Positions 16,340 through 25,817 of a DNA stretch of 64,000 nt are shown in pieces. Source of the stretch: Betaproteobacteria bacterium (lineage in GTDB: Bacteria > Pseudomonadota > Gammaproteobacteria > Burkholderiales > Casimicrobiaceae). The translations under genes were made by a program, and so were the position numbers. Within the stretch, counting starts at the first letter, position 1. Every line of letters begins with the position of its first letter. Where the stretch lies: NCBI GenBank assembly GCA_013298765.1, contig JAAFJA010000009.1, forward strand, positions 110,601-174,600, read 5' to 3'. The notes under the pieces were generated by a model. It did no database searches. It saw only the letters and a list, made by a program, of their open reading frames with translations, and was not told where the DNA came from.

Positions 16340-17473
16340 TCACCAGCCGCGAAAGCGCGGCCATTCACCAAAAATATTCGTGCTCCCGCGCACCAGCTGA
16401 TACGAATCAAATTGTGCCGCCGTCGCGCAGGCGTGGTTCGGCAGTACGCGCAGTGTCGTCCCCACGGGGAATGCGTGCGGATCAATTAAGCCACCACTGC
16501 GGCGGCTCACAATCCCGTGCTCCTGGTTTGCATCACTCACGATCAAATCATCGAACGGTTCGCCGCGCGCATCACAGACGAGGCCGTAGCCTTGATCCAC
16601 GGCTTGCTTTGCCGTGCCTCGGTCTCGCGACATTGCCATCCATCCTGCATCGATGATGATCCAGTTTTTATCGGGTTGGTGTCCGATGACAGTTGCGACG
16701 ACGGAAAAAGCGATATCGGATTCCTTGCATACCGAGAGCCCCGCCATCACAAGATCGTGAAACACGTAAACGCCAGCCCGCACCTCGGTAACCCCGTTGA
16801 ACTGCTTACCGTACGTGGCTGTGGGCGTTGAGCCAAGGCTCACGATGTGGCAGTCGAACCCGCCGTCGCGCAACGCGGTGGCCGCTTGAACGATGCCCGA
16901 GCGCTCTTTTTCCGCCATGGCTTCAATAGCCACAATTGATTTGCAGTTGTACGAATCGCCTGCATGTGTCATCACCCCGGCAAGAAGCGGCGTGCTGGAA
17001 TTGAGTGCGGCGGCAATTGCACGCAACTGACTCGCCGCATCGGGCTTCACGCCAGAGCGATGCCCGTCGCAATCAATTTCTATCAACGTTGGTAAAGAGA
17101 CGCTCGCTTCTTTGCTGGCCTGGGCGATGGCAGACGCTCCCTCGACGTTATCGGTCACCAACTTCAAATCGACGCCGCTTTGGCTGAGGCGAATGGCATG
17201 TTGGAGCTTGTTCGGCGTCGCGCCGACTGCGTAAAGAATATCGTTGAAACCCGCCTGCGCGAATTGCTCAGCTTCTTTCAATGTCGATACAGTGATTGGC
17301 CCCGGCTTTCCGCCGCACGAAAGCAGCGCAACATCGAGCGATTTGGCAGTTTTTACGTGCGGTCGCAGACTGACGCCGAGCGCGCTGAGTCTTTCCAGCA
17401 TCCGTCGCGTGTTGGCTTCAACCCGTTCGACATCAACAAGCGCGTAAGGAGTTTCGAGATCGGTGATGTCCAT
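16340..17473 (-). CDS. PLP enzyme of the D-serine dehydratase / D-threonine aldolase family
   Basis: A 377-residue fold-type III PLP protein. The N-terminal alanine-racemase-like barrel carries the Schiff-base lysine in LRPHVKTAKS (K41). The C-terminal beta domain ends with VLPNHACAT, whose His and Cys are the zinc ligands of the DSD1 group. Members dehydrate D-serine or D-threo-3-hydroxyaspartate or cleave D-threonine; which one applies here is not decided by sequence. The ATG at 17473 is chosen because ITDLETPYALVD is the family start. The extension upstream is not conserved. It is first in an operon with the dehalogenase-like hydrolase and divergent from the LysR gene, its likely regulator. 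Confidence 0.85.
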   Translation of the reverse strand: MDITDLETPYALVDVERVEANTRRMLERLSALGVSLRPHVKTAKSLDVALLSCGGKPGPITVSTLKEAEQFAQAGFNDILYAVGATPNKLQHAIRLSQSGVDLKLVTDNVEGASAIAQASKEASVSLPTLIEIDCDGHRSGVKPDAASQLRAIAAALNSSTPLLAGVMTHAGDSYNCKSIVAIEAMAEKERSGIVQAATALRDGGFDCHIVSLGSTPTATYGKQFNGVTEVRAGVYVFHDLVMAGLSVCKESDIAFSVVATVIGHQPDKNWIIIDAGWMAMSRDRGTAKQAVDQGYGLVCDARGEPFDDLIVSDANQEHGIVSRRSGGLIDPHAFPVGTTLRVLPNHACATAAQFDSYQLVRGSTNIFGEWPRFRGW

Positions 17474-17561
17474 GGCGAGAGAAAAGGGCGTGGGACTGAA
17501 GGACGGATTGCGTGTGGAACAGTTGCGCCGCAAGCATTTCTGCCGTGAACTGTAGCTAAAT

Positions 17562-17612
17562 CGTCGATACATCAGGTTAAACGTCGATAAACTTTAAGTT
17601 CAGCCAAACTTA
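17562..17612. promoter_or_regulatory. Candidate LysR-type operator in the divergent intergenic region
   Basis: An 18-bp palindrome TAAGTTCAGCCAAACTTA lies at 17595-17612, 33 bp before the LysR gene start. Two direct copies of CGTCGATA lie at 17562-17569 and 17582-17589, 20 bp apart, about two helical turns. This layout in a 172-bp divergent region is what a LysR regulator controlling itself and the neighbouring operon would use. Binding is inferred. Confidence 0.5.
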
Positions 17613-17645
17613 ACATGCTGCATTGTCAGATGCGTATCCAGAACC

Positions 17646-18578
17646 ATGCGCGATATCGACGACCCACGATTCTTTCTACACATTGTGCGTGGCGGCTCGC
17701 TCGCAGCGGCGGCGCGCGCGTTGAATGTCACGCCGTCAGCCGTGACGCAGCGCCTACAAACGCTGGAAGCGAAGCTGGGGCTGCAACTGGTTGATCGAAG
17801 CGCTCGAAAGCTGCGCCTCACCGACGAAGGCGAGCTATTCACCAGCGAGTCAGAAAAAATACTGGAGCAATACGATCGCATGATTGATGCCTTGCAATCA
17901 CGGCGCTCGCTGGTGCGCGGGCATCTTCGTGTGCAAGGCACCTTCGGCTTCGGTCGTCGCTATCTGGCGCCTGCGCTCGCTGCGTTTCAGAGCGAGCATC
18001 CGCAGCTAAAAATTACGCTGCATCTTACGGATCGATGGGTGGAGACGGAGAGCGGTGGCTACGATGTGGTGGTGCACATCGGTGAGCTCGCAAATTCATC
18101 GCGGGTTGCATTTCGGATCGCCTCCAACGAGCGACTAATGCTGGCATCACCGGCGTACTTGAAGCGGGAGGGGATGCCGAAATCGCCCGACGATTTGCCT
18201 GTGCATTCGTGTTTGCTGCTTCAGGAAAATGATGAGGACGTGGGGTTGTGGCGAATGCAATCATCGCGCAGCAAGACGGCGACTGTGCGCGTGCAGGCGA
18301 GCCTGCTTTCCAACGATGGCGACGTCATCAAGCAGTGGGCGCTGGCAGGGCGCGGGATCATGCTGCGCTCCGAGTGGGACACGGCAAGCGAAATTGCGGC
18401 GGGGAAATTAGTGCGCGTTTTGCCCGAATGGCGCTTACCCGAGGCCAATGTGTATGCGTTGGTGCCGCAGCGCAAAGGGCTTTCTAGCCGAGCGCGCGAA
18501 TTCATTCAGTTTTTAAGCGCGCAGTTTCAGCCAGAGCCGCCGTGGCGCGCCGTGAAGAGAAAACAGCCTGACGCCTGA
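17646..18578 (+). CDS. LysR-family transcriptional regulator
   Basis: A 310-residue LysR regulator. The winged helix-turn-helix is at the N-terminus (GSLAAAARALNVTPSAVTQR near residues 18-37), followed by a linker helix and a periplasmic-binding-protein-like effector domain from about residue 92. The effector part resembles the group that includes DsdC-like and CrgA-like regulators (LHLTDRWVETESGGYDVVVH). Divergent placement from the D-serine dehydratase-like gene suggests that it controls that operon in response to its substrate. Confidence 0.9.
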   Translation: MRDIDDPRFFLHIVRGGSLAAAARALNVTPSAVTQRLQTLEAKLGLQLVDRSARKLRLTDEGELFTSESEKILEQYDRMIDALQSRRSLVRGHLRVQGTFGFGRRYLAPALAAFQSEHPQLKITLHLTDRWVETESGGYDVVVHIGELANSSRVAFRIASNERLMLASPAYLKREGMPKSPDDLPVHSCLLLQENDEDVGLWRMQSSRSKTATVRVQASLLSNDGDVIKQWALAGRGIMLRSEWDTASEIAAGKLVRVLPEWRLPEANVYALVPQRKGLSSRAREFIQFLSAQFQPEPPWRAVKRKQPDA

Positions 18579-18594
18579 ACGGGCAGATATGCGA

Positions 18595-18651
18595 GGGCTA
18601 GCTATCAGTTTCGTAAATAGTTAAAAATGTTTAGAAACTAACGCTAGCCCC
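18595..18651. repeat. CTAG-type intergenic repeat
   Basis: A 57-bp unit in the gap between the convergent LysR and proS genes, with GGGCTAGC at 18595-18602 and CTAACGCTAGCCCC ending at 18651. The AT-rich middle contains AGTTTCGTAAATAGTT and GTTTAGAAACT, which pair partly with each other. The terminal 7 bp are inverted copies, so the whole unit can fold as a stem-loop and might also serve as a bidirectional transcript end. Confidence 0.75.
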
Positions 18652-18709
18652 GATGAAGCTGTATTTCGCGTTCAATGGCTATTTTCATTTGCGATAAACG
18701 CAACGGGCC

Positions 18710-20437
18710 TTAGGGCTTGAGCTTAGCCGCGATGAGCGATGCGATCTCAGCGACCGGCACTTTTGTTGCAGCTGTTTCGCGCCGCCCCTGATATTCGACA
18801 ACGCCCTCTTTCAAACCACGATCACCAATCGTGATGCGATGTGGAATACCAATTAGCTCGAGCTCCGCGAACATCACGCCGGGGCGCTCGCCTCGGTCAT
18901 CAAGCGCGACGTCAACCCCCGCTGCGACGAGTTCTGCATAGAGTTTGTCGGCAGCGGCTTTCACCTCCGCGCTTCGGTCGTAGCCGAGTGCCGCGATCGC
19001 AACCGTGAACGGTGCCATCGCCTCGGGCCAGACGATGCCGCGTTCGTCGTTGTTCTGCTCGATGGCAGCCGCGACCACGCGCGTGACGCCGATACCGTAG
19101 CAGCCCATCCACATGACTTTTTCGGTTTGGTCTTGCGCGAGGTAATTCGCTTTGAGTGCATCGGAATATTTGGTGCCGAGTGCGAACACATGGCCGACTT
19201 CAATCCCGCGACGCATCTTGAGCGTGCCTTTGCCGTCGGGCGAAGGATCGCCTTCGAGTACGTTTCGAATATCCGCGACCACATCCGGCTCCGCACAATC
19301 GCGGCCCCAATTACCGCCTGTGACGTGGTACCCCGATTCGTTCGCACCGCAGACAAAATCGCTCATCGCCGCCGCCGTGCGATCTGCGATCACAATTACC
19401 TTGCCTGGATGCGCTTTCCCGTGGCGCGGGATCGGGCCGCAATAGCCAGGCTCAACGCCTAAATGCGCTTCGATTTCCTCAGGCGTTGCAGGACGCGAAT
19501 TGGCAAGCTCTTTGAGCTTACCGAGCTTCACTTCGTTCACCATGTGATCGGCGCGCAGCATGCACAGCACGAAGCCCGCGTCGCTCATGTACATCATCGC
19601 TTTGAGCTGTTTCTCAAGCGGCAGCTTCAAAAACTTGCCCACGTCTTCGCAGGTTTTCTGTCCGGGCGTGTGCACGAGCTCTAGCGCGCTTGCGGGCGCG
19701 GCGCGAGGCGTTGCCGGAGCAACCGCCTCAGCCAGTTCGATGTTCGCCGCGTAATCCGAATCCGGCGCGTAAGCGATCACATCTTCGCCGCTTTCGGCGA
19801 GCACTTGAAACTCATGTGAGGCAAAACCGCCGATGTTGCCGGTGTCAGCAGCAACGGGACGGAATTCCAAGCCGAGGCGCTCGAAAATCTTCACGTACGC
19901 GTCGTACATGACTTGATAACTTTTGGTGAGCCCATCTTTATCAACATCAAACGAATACGCATCCTTCATGATGAATTCGCGCGAACGCATTACGCCAAAA
20001 CGCGGACGACGCTCATCGCGAAACTTCGTTTGAATGTGATAGAAGTTTCGCGGCAGTTGACGCCACGAACGAAGCTCTTGCCGCGCGATGTCGGTGATCA
20101 CTTCTTCGCTCGTGGGCTGTACGATGAAATCGCGATCATGGCGATCTTTGATCCGCATCATCTCTGGGCCCATCTTGTCCCAGCGCCCTGATTCTTGCCA
20201 CAGCTCCGCCGGTTGAATCACCGGCATCAAAAGCTCGATCGCACCCGCGCGGTTCATCTCTTCGCGAATCACGTTTTCGACTTTGCGCAACACGCGCACG
20301 CCAAGCGGCATCCACGAATAAATGCCAGCGCCCAGCTTTTTGAGCATGCCAGCGCGCATCATCAGTTGATGGGAAACGATCTCCGCTTCGGAAGGGGCTT
20401 CTTTAGTGGTGGAGAGGAAAAATTGGCTGAGTTTCAT
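18710..20437 (-). CDS. proS: Prolyl-tRNA synthetase
   Basis: A 575-residue class II aminoacyl-tRNA synthetase that charges tRNA-Pro. It begins [19 protein letters not shown] and contains motif 1 around [16 protein letters not shown], motif 2 in [20 protein letters not shown], and motif 3 in [14 protein letters not shown]. Between motifs 2 and 3 (about residues 220-400) is the bacterial INS editing domain that hydrolyses Ala-tRNA-Pro. The C-terminal anticodon-binding domain starts near residue 470 ([11 protein letters not shown]). Length is typical of bacterial-type ProS. It is alone on this strand, convergent with the LysR gene. Confidence 0.97.
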   Translation of the reverse strand: MKLSQFFLSTTKEAPSEAEIVSHQLMMRAGMLKKLGAGIYSWMPLGVRVLRKVENVIREEMNRAGAIELLMPVIQPAELWQESGRWDKMGPEMMRIKDRHDRDFIVQPTSEEVITDIARQELRSWRQLPRNFYHIQTKFRDERRPRFGVMRSREFIMKDAYSFDVDKDGLTKSYQVMYDAYVKIFERLGLEFRPVAADTGNIGGFASHEFQVLAESGEDVIAYAPDSDYAANIELAEAVAPATPRAAPASALELVHTPGQKTCEDVGKFLKLPLEKQLKAMMYMSDAGFVLCMLRADHMVNEVKLGKLKELANSRPATPEEIEAHLGVEPGYCGPIPRHGKAHPGKVIVIADRTAAAMSDFVCGANESGYHVTGGNWGRDCAEPDVVADIRNVLEGDPSPDGKGTLKMRRGIEVGHVFALGTKYSDALKANYLAQDQTEKVMWMGCYGIGVTRVVAAAIEQNNDERGIVWPEAMAPFTVAIAALGYDRSAEVKAAADKLYAELVAAGVDVALDDRGERPGVMFAELELIGIPHRITIGDRGLKEGVVEYQGRRETAATKVPVAEIASLIAAKLKP

Positions 20438-20620
20438 GGAGCGAATTCGAACGTAACGTGTGACTTAGAGAGAGGGTTTCCGCAGCCGAGGCGGGTGGGC
20501 GCTTACCAGTGGCATCCCGGCCCGGTCTGAGCGAATCGGGCGAGTGCCGCAGCAAAGCCTCGCATTTTTTGGAACCAGATCGCGTTCCGCATTTCTTGAA
20601 TTCTCGCCTATTCTTAGTAC

Positions 20621-21493
20621 ATGGCTTCAAATTCTCTAGGGTTCGACCCAGTTCGCGTTCTTTTGCCGACGCCGTTGGTGGTGCCGATCCCGCTTGTCCT
20701 TGATTCACCGCACAGCGGCACTCGGTATCCAGCCGATTTCGATCATTCCTGTGATCGTGCGCAGCTTCGGCAGGCCGAAGACACGGATGTGGATGATCTT
20801 TACTCGGCCGCCCCAGCACTCGGCGCAACGCTCGTGTGTGCAGAGTTCCCGCGCAGCTATATCGATGTCAATCGTCGCAAGGAAGATCTTGATACAGACA
20901 TGATTGTCGGCCGCTGGCCGCACCGTGTTCACCATTCCCCGAAAACCAAAGCGGGAATTGGACTGATCTGGCGACTGATCGATGATCGAACCCCCATCTA
21001 CGCCCGCCAACTGTCCGTTGCGGAGGTGGAGGCCCGGATCGCGAAATGCCATACGCCGTACTGGCACGCGCTGCTCGGCGCAGTAGATGCTGCCCACGCT
21101 GCTCACGGTCGCGTGTTTCACATCAATTGCCACTCGATGCCCGCCGAAGCCGGTTCGCTTTCTTGGATTACACGCGGAACCAAGTTCGCCGATGTCGTTC
21201 TTGGTGATCGTGACGGTACTACCTCATCTGCGGAGTTCATGCAAATGCTTAGCAACGCCTTTCGGTCGGAGGGCTTAAGTGTTGCGATCAATGACCCATA
21301 CAAAGGCGTCGAGATTGTGAAGCAGGTGGGGAAGCCCAAAGAAAATCGCCACAGCATTCAAGTTGAATTGAATCGTCGCCTTTACATGAACGAGGCAACG
21401 CGCGAGCGAACGCCCGACTATGTGAAGCTCAAGGCCTCAGTAACGCGGGTATTGGAACGCATGGCTGAATTCGCGAGCGGCTCGCCGCGCTAG
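20621..21493 (+). CDS. N-formylglutamate amidohydrolase family protein
   Basis: A 290-residue hydrolase of the N-formylglutamate deformylase (HutG/FGase) family, zinc-dependent. The family start PLVLDSPHSGTRYPADF is at about residues 24-40, followed by DTDVDDLYSAAPALGATLV and FPRSYIDVNR, then HINCHSMPAE with likely metal ligands. Family members release formate from N-formyl-L-glutamate in histidine degradation, but no other hut gene is nearby, so the real amide substrate is uncertain. The start at 20621 leaves about 20 extra residues before the conserved region. It is 35 bp upstream of the next gene and probably cotranscribed. Confidence 0.85.
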   Translation: MASNSLGFDPVRVLLPTPLVVPIPLVLDSPHSGTRYPADFDHSCDRAQLRQAEDTDVDDLYSAAPALGATLVCAEFPRSYIDVNRRKEDLDTDMIVGRWPHRVHHSPKTKAGIGLIWRLIDDRTPIYARQLSVAEVEARIAKCHTPYWHALLGAVDAAHAAHGRVFHINCHSMPAEAGSLSWITRGTKFADVVLGDRDGTTSSAEFMQMLSNAFRSEGLSVAINDPYKGVEIVKQVGKPKENRHSIQVELNRRLYMNEATRERTPDYVKLKASVTRVLERMAEFASGSPR

Positions 21494-21528
21494 GCGCGCT
21501 GAATTAATCGCGCTTCTACAATTCAGGG

Positions 21529-22671
21529 ATGCAGTTCTCCATCCCTGATCCACGAGCCTTTGCAATTTACGAAGGCAGCCCCGCTAACCCGCTCATCGAT
21601 CTTTCGCTCGCCTCGCTCGGCGCGGAAGTGGCGGTGATCGCCGAAAAGAAAGAAGCTCACCTACGCGAACAAATCGCCGCGGCGTTGATCGCTGGGCAGA
21701 CTCAGTCGATCAGCGATGCGCTCGCTCGCGCGCCTTCGCTTGCTGTGCAGCGGATGCTCGCTCGCACGCTTGCCCAAGCGCATGTTGAGGCCGGGCGCGT
21801 GCGCTCAGGTGAGACCACCCTGCCGACGACCGTCTTCGCGTTGCCGATTGTGTTGGTTGCCGCAAACGCATCGCCGATTCAAGTGCCCGGCGCGGTGCCG
21901 AATGTGGGTGAGTTCGTTGAGCTCATGAAGGCCAACGGCGCGCTGCGTGGTAATCAGAGCTTTACCCTGTCGAACGCGCTGGCCTCAGTGCATGCACTTG
22001 CGCTCGAAAAGCTACCAAGCTCGTTGGCTTGGTGGCAGCTAGAAACACAATCACAGATCGCGGTCGAAAAATCGTCGATGCAAGTTCCAGCAAATCAAGA
22101 AAGTGTGTTCTTGCGCTTTCTCATCGGTAGCGCAATCGCCGGGCCAGGCGTTGATTTGCTCAGCGAAAAAGACACCGGAAAATGGGGTATGCCGTTTACA
22201 CAGACATTTGCGAAGCAGCTCGGCGGCGGCAGCCTTTCGCTGCTTGCGATGCCCAGACCACCTCGTACGCCGCTGGCTGCGCTGTTTCAGGGGCGCGCTG
22301 CGCAGCGCGAAGTTTCGCTGCAACTTTTCGCAACCAACGCGATTCGGAAGTTTCGTTCGAGCGTTGGCGAGCCTGAGGCCGTGATCTCTGCCCACCGAAC
22401 GGCAAGCGGCGGCGAAGTGCGGCTTTCTCTCTCAAACGCGTTCGACGAGAAAGGCGCGGAGGGCTTCCGCGCGGAGCTTTTTGCGACGGATCGCGCACAA
22501 GATATTGCCACTGCGATGCAGGATCTGCTTCGCGAATGCAACGTAGAGCAGGTGACTGTGCTCGCTGACATCTTTCCAGACCACGATCCAGAAACGAATC
22601 TACCGTGGTTCTTCAGGGCCGATGCGCTGGAAGAAAGTGTGCAGAGGGCGCTGCGAAGCGCCGTTCATTAA
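21529..22671 (+). CDS. Conserved hypothetical protein, unknown function
   Basis: A 380-residue soluble protein that I do not recognise. There is no signal peptide or membrane segment. Visible features are an alanine-rich helical N-terminal third (residues 35-80), a Pro/Val-rich stretch around 90-125 (TTVFALPIVLVAANASPIQV), and a central GMPFTQTFAKQLGGGSLSLL. The C-terminal part ends ILADIFPDHDPETNLPWFF. Base composition matches its neighbours. It follows the N-formylglutamate amidohydrolase gene by 35 bp, so it may be cotranscribed with it. Confidence 0.7.
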   Translation: MQFSIPDPRAFAIYEGSPANPLIDLSLASLGAEVAVIAEKKEAHLREQIAAALIAGQTQSISDALARAPSLAVQRMLARTLAQAHVEAGRVRSGETTLPTTVFALPIVLVAANASPIQVPGAVPNVGEFVELMKANGALRGNQSFTLSNALASVHALALEKLPSSLAWWQLETQSQIAVEKSSMQVPANQESVFLRFLIGSAIAGPGVDLLSEKDTGKWGMPFTQTFAKQLGGGSLSLLAMPRPPRTPLAALFQGRAAQREVSLQLFATNAIRKFRSSVGEPEAVISAHRTASGGEVRLSLSNAFDEKGAEGFRAELFATDRAQDIATAMQDLLRECNVEQVTVLADIFPDHDPETNLPWFFRADALEESVQRALRSAVH

Positions 22672-22698
22672 AAATTCGGTTGTGCTGCCGGTTTAAGT

Positions 22699-22757
22699 GG
22701 GGCAAAGCACAAGTTAAATGCGTTATTGATTAGCACGTTTATGCAGACGATGCCCAT
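22699..22757. repeat. CTAG-type intergenic repeat, degenerate copy
   Basis: The gap before dsbB contains GTGGGGCAAAGC, then an AT-rich segment with ATTGATTAGCACGTTTAT, then GATGCCCATATT. Spacing is about 57 bp. The middle matches the copy at 25.55 kb (ATTGATTCCGCGTTTAT), which argues for common origin even though both ends have lost the CTAG core. The rest of the 258-bp gap shows nothing I can assign. Confidence 0.45.
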
Positions 22758-22929
22758 ATTGAGTAGTCAACTGGCTGAAATTGCTGAAATGGTAAGTGAC
22801 GCCAGTAGTGCCCGAAACCGCGACGCTTTTCTATGGCTGCGGAACCGCGCGCCTGATTCCGTCTCAAACACTCGTCATCCATCCCACTAAAAGCGTCGCA
22901 GCGTTGTGCGCGGCCTAGAATTTCGCTGA

Positions 22930-23442
22930 ATGAATCCGCTTAATGTGTTCCCTTCGCGCCGTGTCGCGTATGCCTTTGGTTTTGCTGTGTGTGCGGCGTT
23001 GATGGCGTATGCCTATTACTTGCAGTACGTGAAAGAGCTGGAACCTTGTCCGATGTGCTGGTTTCAGCGCGGCGCGTTGCTCTTGATGGCGATTGTGTTT
23101 TTGATCGGAGCGATCGTAAAGACTGAGAAGCGCGGCGCGGTAATGCTCGCGATCGGTTCGGCGCTGACCGGCGGGCTCGGCATTTTTCTAGCGGCGCGAC
23201 ATCTCTACATTCAGTCGCTGCCTGCCGATCAGCTACCCAGTTGCGGCATGGGCATTACCTACATGTTGGACGCGTTCCCGTTTCTCGACGTATTGAGCCG
23301 CACGCTCAAGGGCTCGGTTGAGTGCAACAAAATTGATCTGATTTTGGGGCTGCCGATTCCTGCGTGGACGCTTATCTTTTTCGTGTTAGCCGTGATCGCG
23401 GCGTTTTTGTTGATCAATCATCGCGCCAAAAGCGCTATTTGA
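22930..23442 (+). CDS. dsbB: Disulfide bond formation protein B
   Basis: A 170-residue inner-membrane protein with four predicted helices that reoxidises DsbA and passes electrons to quinone. The two essential periplasmic Cys pairs are present: C40 and C43 in EPCPMCWFQRG, and C105 and C132 in the second loop. An Arg follows the first pair in WFQRG, as in the family. It lies 8 bp upstream of the prolyl oligopeptidase gene. Many exported proteins in this window carry Cys pairs that would depend on this system. Confidence 0.93.
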   Translation: MNPLNVFPSRRVAYAFGFAVCAALMAYAYYLQYVKELEPCPMCWFQRGALLLMAIVFLIGAIVKTEKRGAVMLAIGSALTGGLGIFLAARHLYIQSLPADQLPSCGMGITYMLDAFPFLDVLSRTLKGSVECNKIDLILGLPIPAWTLIFFVLAVIAAFLLINHRAKSAI

Positions 23443-23450
23443 GGATTTCT

Positions 23451-25526
23451 ATGACTCACCGATCGAGCGCTTTAGCGCTCTTTTTGTTGCCCGCCACGTT
23501 GATGGCGCAAGCGCCCGCGAGCTTTACGCCGCCGCCTACGCCATCAAAGCCCGTGCAAGACGTAGTGCATGGCGTGACGCTCACCGATCCCTACCGCTGG
23601 CTTGAAGACAACAGCAACGCCGATGTTGTGAAATGGACCCGTGCGCAGCATGATGCAGCAACCGGCTGGCTCGAAAAAAATGCCCCGGCCGTCCCCGGAC
23701 TTCGCGATGAACTCACGCGCTTCATTGATCGAACCGTCACCTCTCCCCCGTGGTTTTACAAAGGCCGCGAGTTTTTTACGCGCAAAGTGAAGGGCGATGC
23801 TCAGTCAAAGCTTTACACGCGCGTTGAGGGCAAAGAAGTGCTCATTTTCGATCCGCTGAAACTTGATCCATCGGGCAAGTCCGCGCTTTCGGGTCAAGCC
23901 ATTTCGCGCAGCGCCAATGTGATGGCCGTCGGCGTGCAGGTATCGGGCGACGAGTTACCGACCCAATACTTTATTGATACGCGCACCGGCAAAGAAGTGT
24001 TTCCGCCGCTGCGCGAAGTGTGGAGCGTTTCCTGGACGGCCAACGAGAATGTGGTTCACATCCAACAGCGCACGAAAGAGCAGATCACCAAGCAGCTACC
24101 GCTTTTCTCGCAGCGGCACACGCTCGGCACCGATCATCTGAAGTCGCCGGTCGTGCTGCGTCTGAATGATGCGAAAGAGTACGGTGGCCTGCTCGAATAC
24201 GAATATGCGCCGTATACGCTGACGACCGTGGGCGTGGGTCGTTCGTCTAAATATTCCATCGCGCGGATCGGCAGCAATGCAGCGCCCCGCGAAATTTTCG
24301 CTGAACGCGATTCGCAAGCGAGCATTCAAATGCTGGGTGAGACGATTTACGCGCTCACGAATGCGGGCGCACCGAACTACCGCATCATGCGCGCCACCAC
24401 GGCGAACCCCGAGTTCAAAGATTGGCGTGATCTGATTCCCGAGCAGAAAGACGCGGTGCTTGAGAGCTTCGTGGTGACCAAGCAAAACATTCTGGTGCGC
24501 GAGAAGCGCGAACTCATGACGCGCGTTCGCGTGTACGACCTCGAAGGCAAATTCCTCCGCGATTTGCCAGCGCCAGAATTTGGCAGCGTCGGTGGCCTTT
24601 CGTATGACCGAGAAGCTGACGTGCTCTACGCGTCGCTCACCACGTTCAACGCACCGTTCAAACTCTACAAACTCGACGGCAAAACGCTCACCTGGAACTT
24701 CATGTACCAGGACGAAATGATCCTCGACACCAAAGACATCGAAACCAAGCTTGTCTACGCCACGAGTAAAGACGGCACCAAGATCCCGATTTTCTTGAGC
24801 CACAAAAAAGGCATCAAACTAGACGGCTCAAACCCAACGCTCGTTTACGGCTACGGCGGGTTCAACATCGGGATTCAGGTTCGCTATCTCGGTTCGCGCA
24901 TCGCGCTGATCAATCGTGGCGTGGTGTATGCCGACGTTGGTTTGCGCGGTGGTGATGAATTCGGTCGCGCCTGGCATCGCGCAGGCATGCTCGGCAACAA
25001 ACAAAATGTGTATGACGACTTCTACGCGGCCGCAGAATGGCTCGTGAAAAACGGCTACACCACGTCAAAGAAGATGGTTGCCTACGGCGGCAGCAACGGT
25101 GGTTTGTTGACCGGTGCGGCGGCAACGCAGCGCCCCGAGCTTTTCAACGGCATCATCGCTTCAGTGCCGCTCCTCGATATGGTGCGCTATCACAAATTCC
25201 GAATCGCTCGCTACTGGATTCCGGAGTACGGCGATCCTGACAAGGCCGAGGATTTCGCCTGGCTGCTTGCCTACTCGCCGTTTCACAACATTCGCGCCGG
25301 GGTGAATTTGCCGACGACCCTCGTGATTGCGGGCGAAAACGACACTCGCGTGGATCCGCTGCACGCCAAGAAATTCGTGGCACTCGCGCAAAACAATGTG
25401 GGCCAAACGAGTCCGGTTCTGCTCAAAATGGACTACGGGGCAGGCCACGGCGCGGGCAAATCTACGCAACAGCTCGTGGACGACATCGAGCTTTGGCAGC
25501 GCTTTGTGATCGCGCTGACAAAATAA
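23451..25526 (+). CDS. Prolyl oligopeptidase family serine peptidase (S9A), exported
   Basis: A 691-residue serine peptidase that cleaves short peptides after proline. A signal peptide is likely (SSALALFLLPATLMAQA). An N-terminal seven-bladed propeller spans about residues 80-400 and the catalytic domain follows. The Ser is in YGGSNGGLLTG, the Asp in AGENDTRVDPLH and the His in YGAGHGAGK. The ATG at 23451 has a GAGGA Shine-Dalgarno at 23441. A longer frame beginning inside dsbB has no support. It is therefore probably periplasmic and cotranscribed with dsbB. Confidence 0.92.
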   Translation: MTHRSSALALFLLPATLMAQAPASFTPPPTPSKPVQDVVHGVTLTDPYRWLEDNSNADVVKWTRAQHDAATGWLEKNAPAVPGLRDELTRFIDRTVTSPPWFYKGREFFTRKVKGDAQSKLYTRVEGKEVLIFDPLKLDPSGKSALSGQAISRSANVMAVGVQVSGDELPTQYFIDTRTGKEVFPPLREVWSVSWTANENVVHIQQRTKEQITKQLPLFSQRHTLGTDHLKSPVVLRLNDAKEYGGLLEYEYAPYTLTTVGVGRSSKYSIARIGSNAAPREIFAERDSQASIQMLGETIYALTNAGAPNYRIMRATTANPEFKDWRDLIPEQKDAVLESFVVTKQNILVREKRELMTRVRVYDLEGKFLRDLPAPEFGSVGGLSYDREADVLYASLTTFNAPFKLYKLDGKTLTWNFMYQDEMILDTKDIETKLVYATSKDGTKIPIFLSHKKGIKLDGSNPTLVYGYGGFNIGIQVRYLGSRIALINRGVVYADVGLRGGDEFGRAWHRAGMLGNKQNVYDDFYAAAEWLVKNGYTTSKKMVAYGGSNGGLLTGAAATQRPELFNGIIASVPLLDMVRYHKFRIARYWIPEYGDPDKAEDFAWLLAYSPFHNIRAGVNLPTTLVIAGENDTRVDPLHAKKFVALAQNNVGQTSPVLLKMDYGAGHGAGKSTQQLVDDIELWQRFVIALTK

Positions 25527-25536
25527 GATTTACGTC

Positions 25537-25612
25537 TTTAGCCCATTTTTATAAGGGCTAGTGCTAATAAAAGCGAATCATTGATTCCGCGTTTATTAAC
25601 GTCTAGCCCCAT
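25537..25612. repeat. CTAG-type intergenic repeat with three motif copies
   Basis: Between the peptidase stop and rpsO: TTAGCCC (25539-25545), then GGGCTAG (25555-25561), then CTAGCCCC (25603-25610). The first two can form a short hairpin with a 9-bp AT loop. The second and third can form a longer one of 56 bp outer span. The AT-rich middle contains GCGAATCATTGATTCCGC, itself a short palindrome. This is one of the best-preserved copies of the family. Confidence 0.8.
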
Positions 25613-25817
25613 TAAATAAAAGGGTAGGTTCAATTTTTTGTTGAGTTATGGTGCAGAATCGCGACCTTAAAGCAGCGTAAATTGGTGCACAGACTCGGCC
25701 AAATGGCGTCTGATTCACCTATAATTTAAGGCTAACTTCGATAAACATATCGTTTTGCGGGGTGTGCGTTTCAAGGCGCATTTCTCTGCTCTACGGCTAA
25801 AAAAGAAAGAAATCACT

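Noticed and set aside
23364-23450. Extended start of the prolyl oligopeptidase inside dsbB
   Set aside because: The added residues are a frame-shifted read of dsbB; the ATG at 23451 has a Shine-Dalgarno and gives a proper signal peptide.
24096-24803. 235-codon frame antisense to the prolyl oligopeptidase gene
   Set aside because: No domain or ribosome binding site; the sense gene is complete with its catalytic triad.
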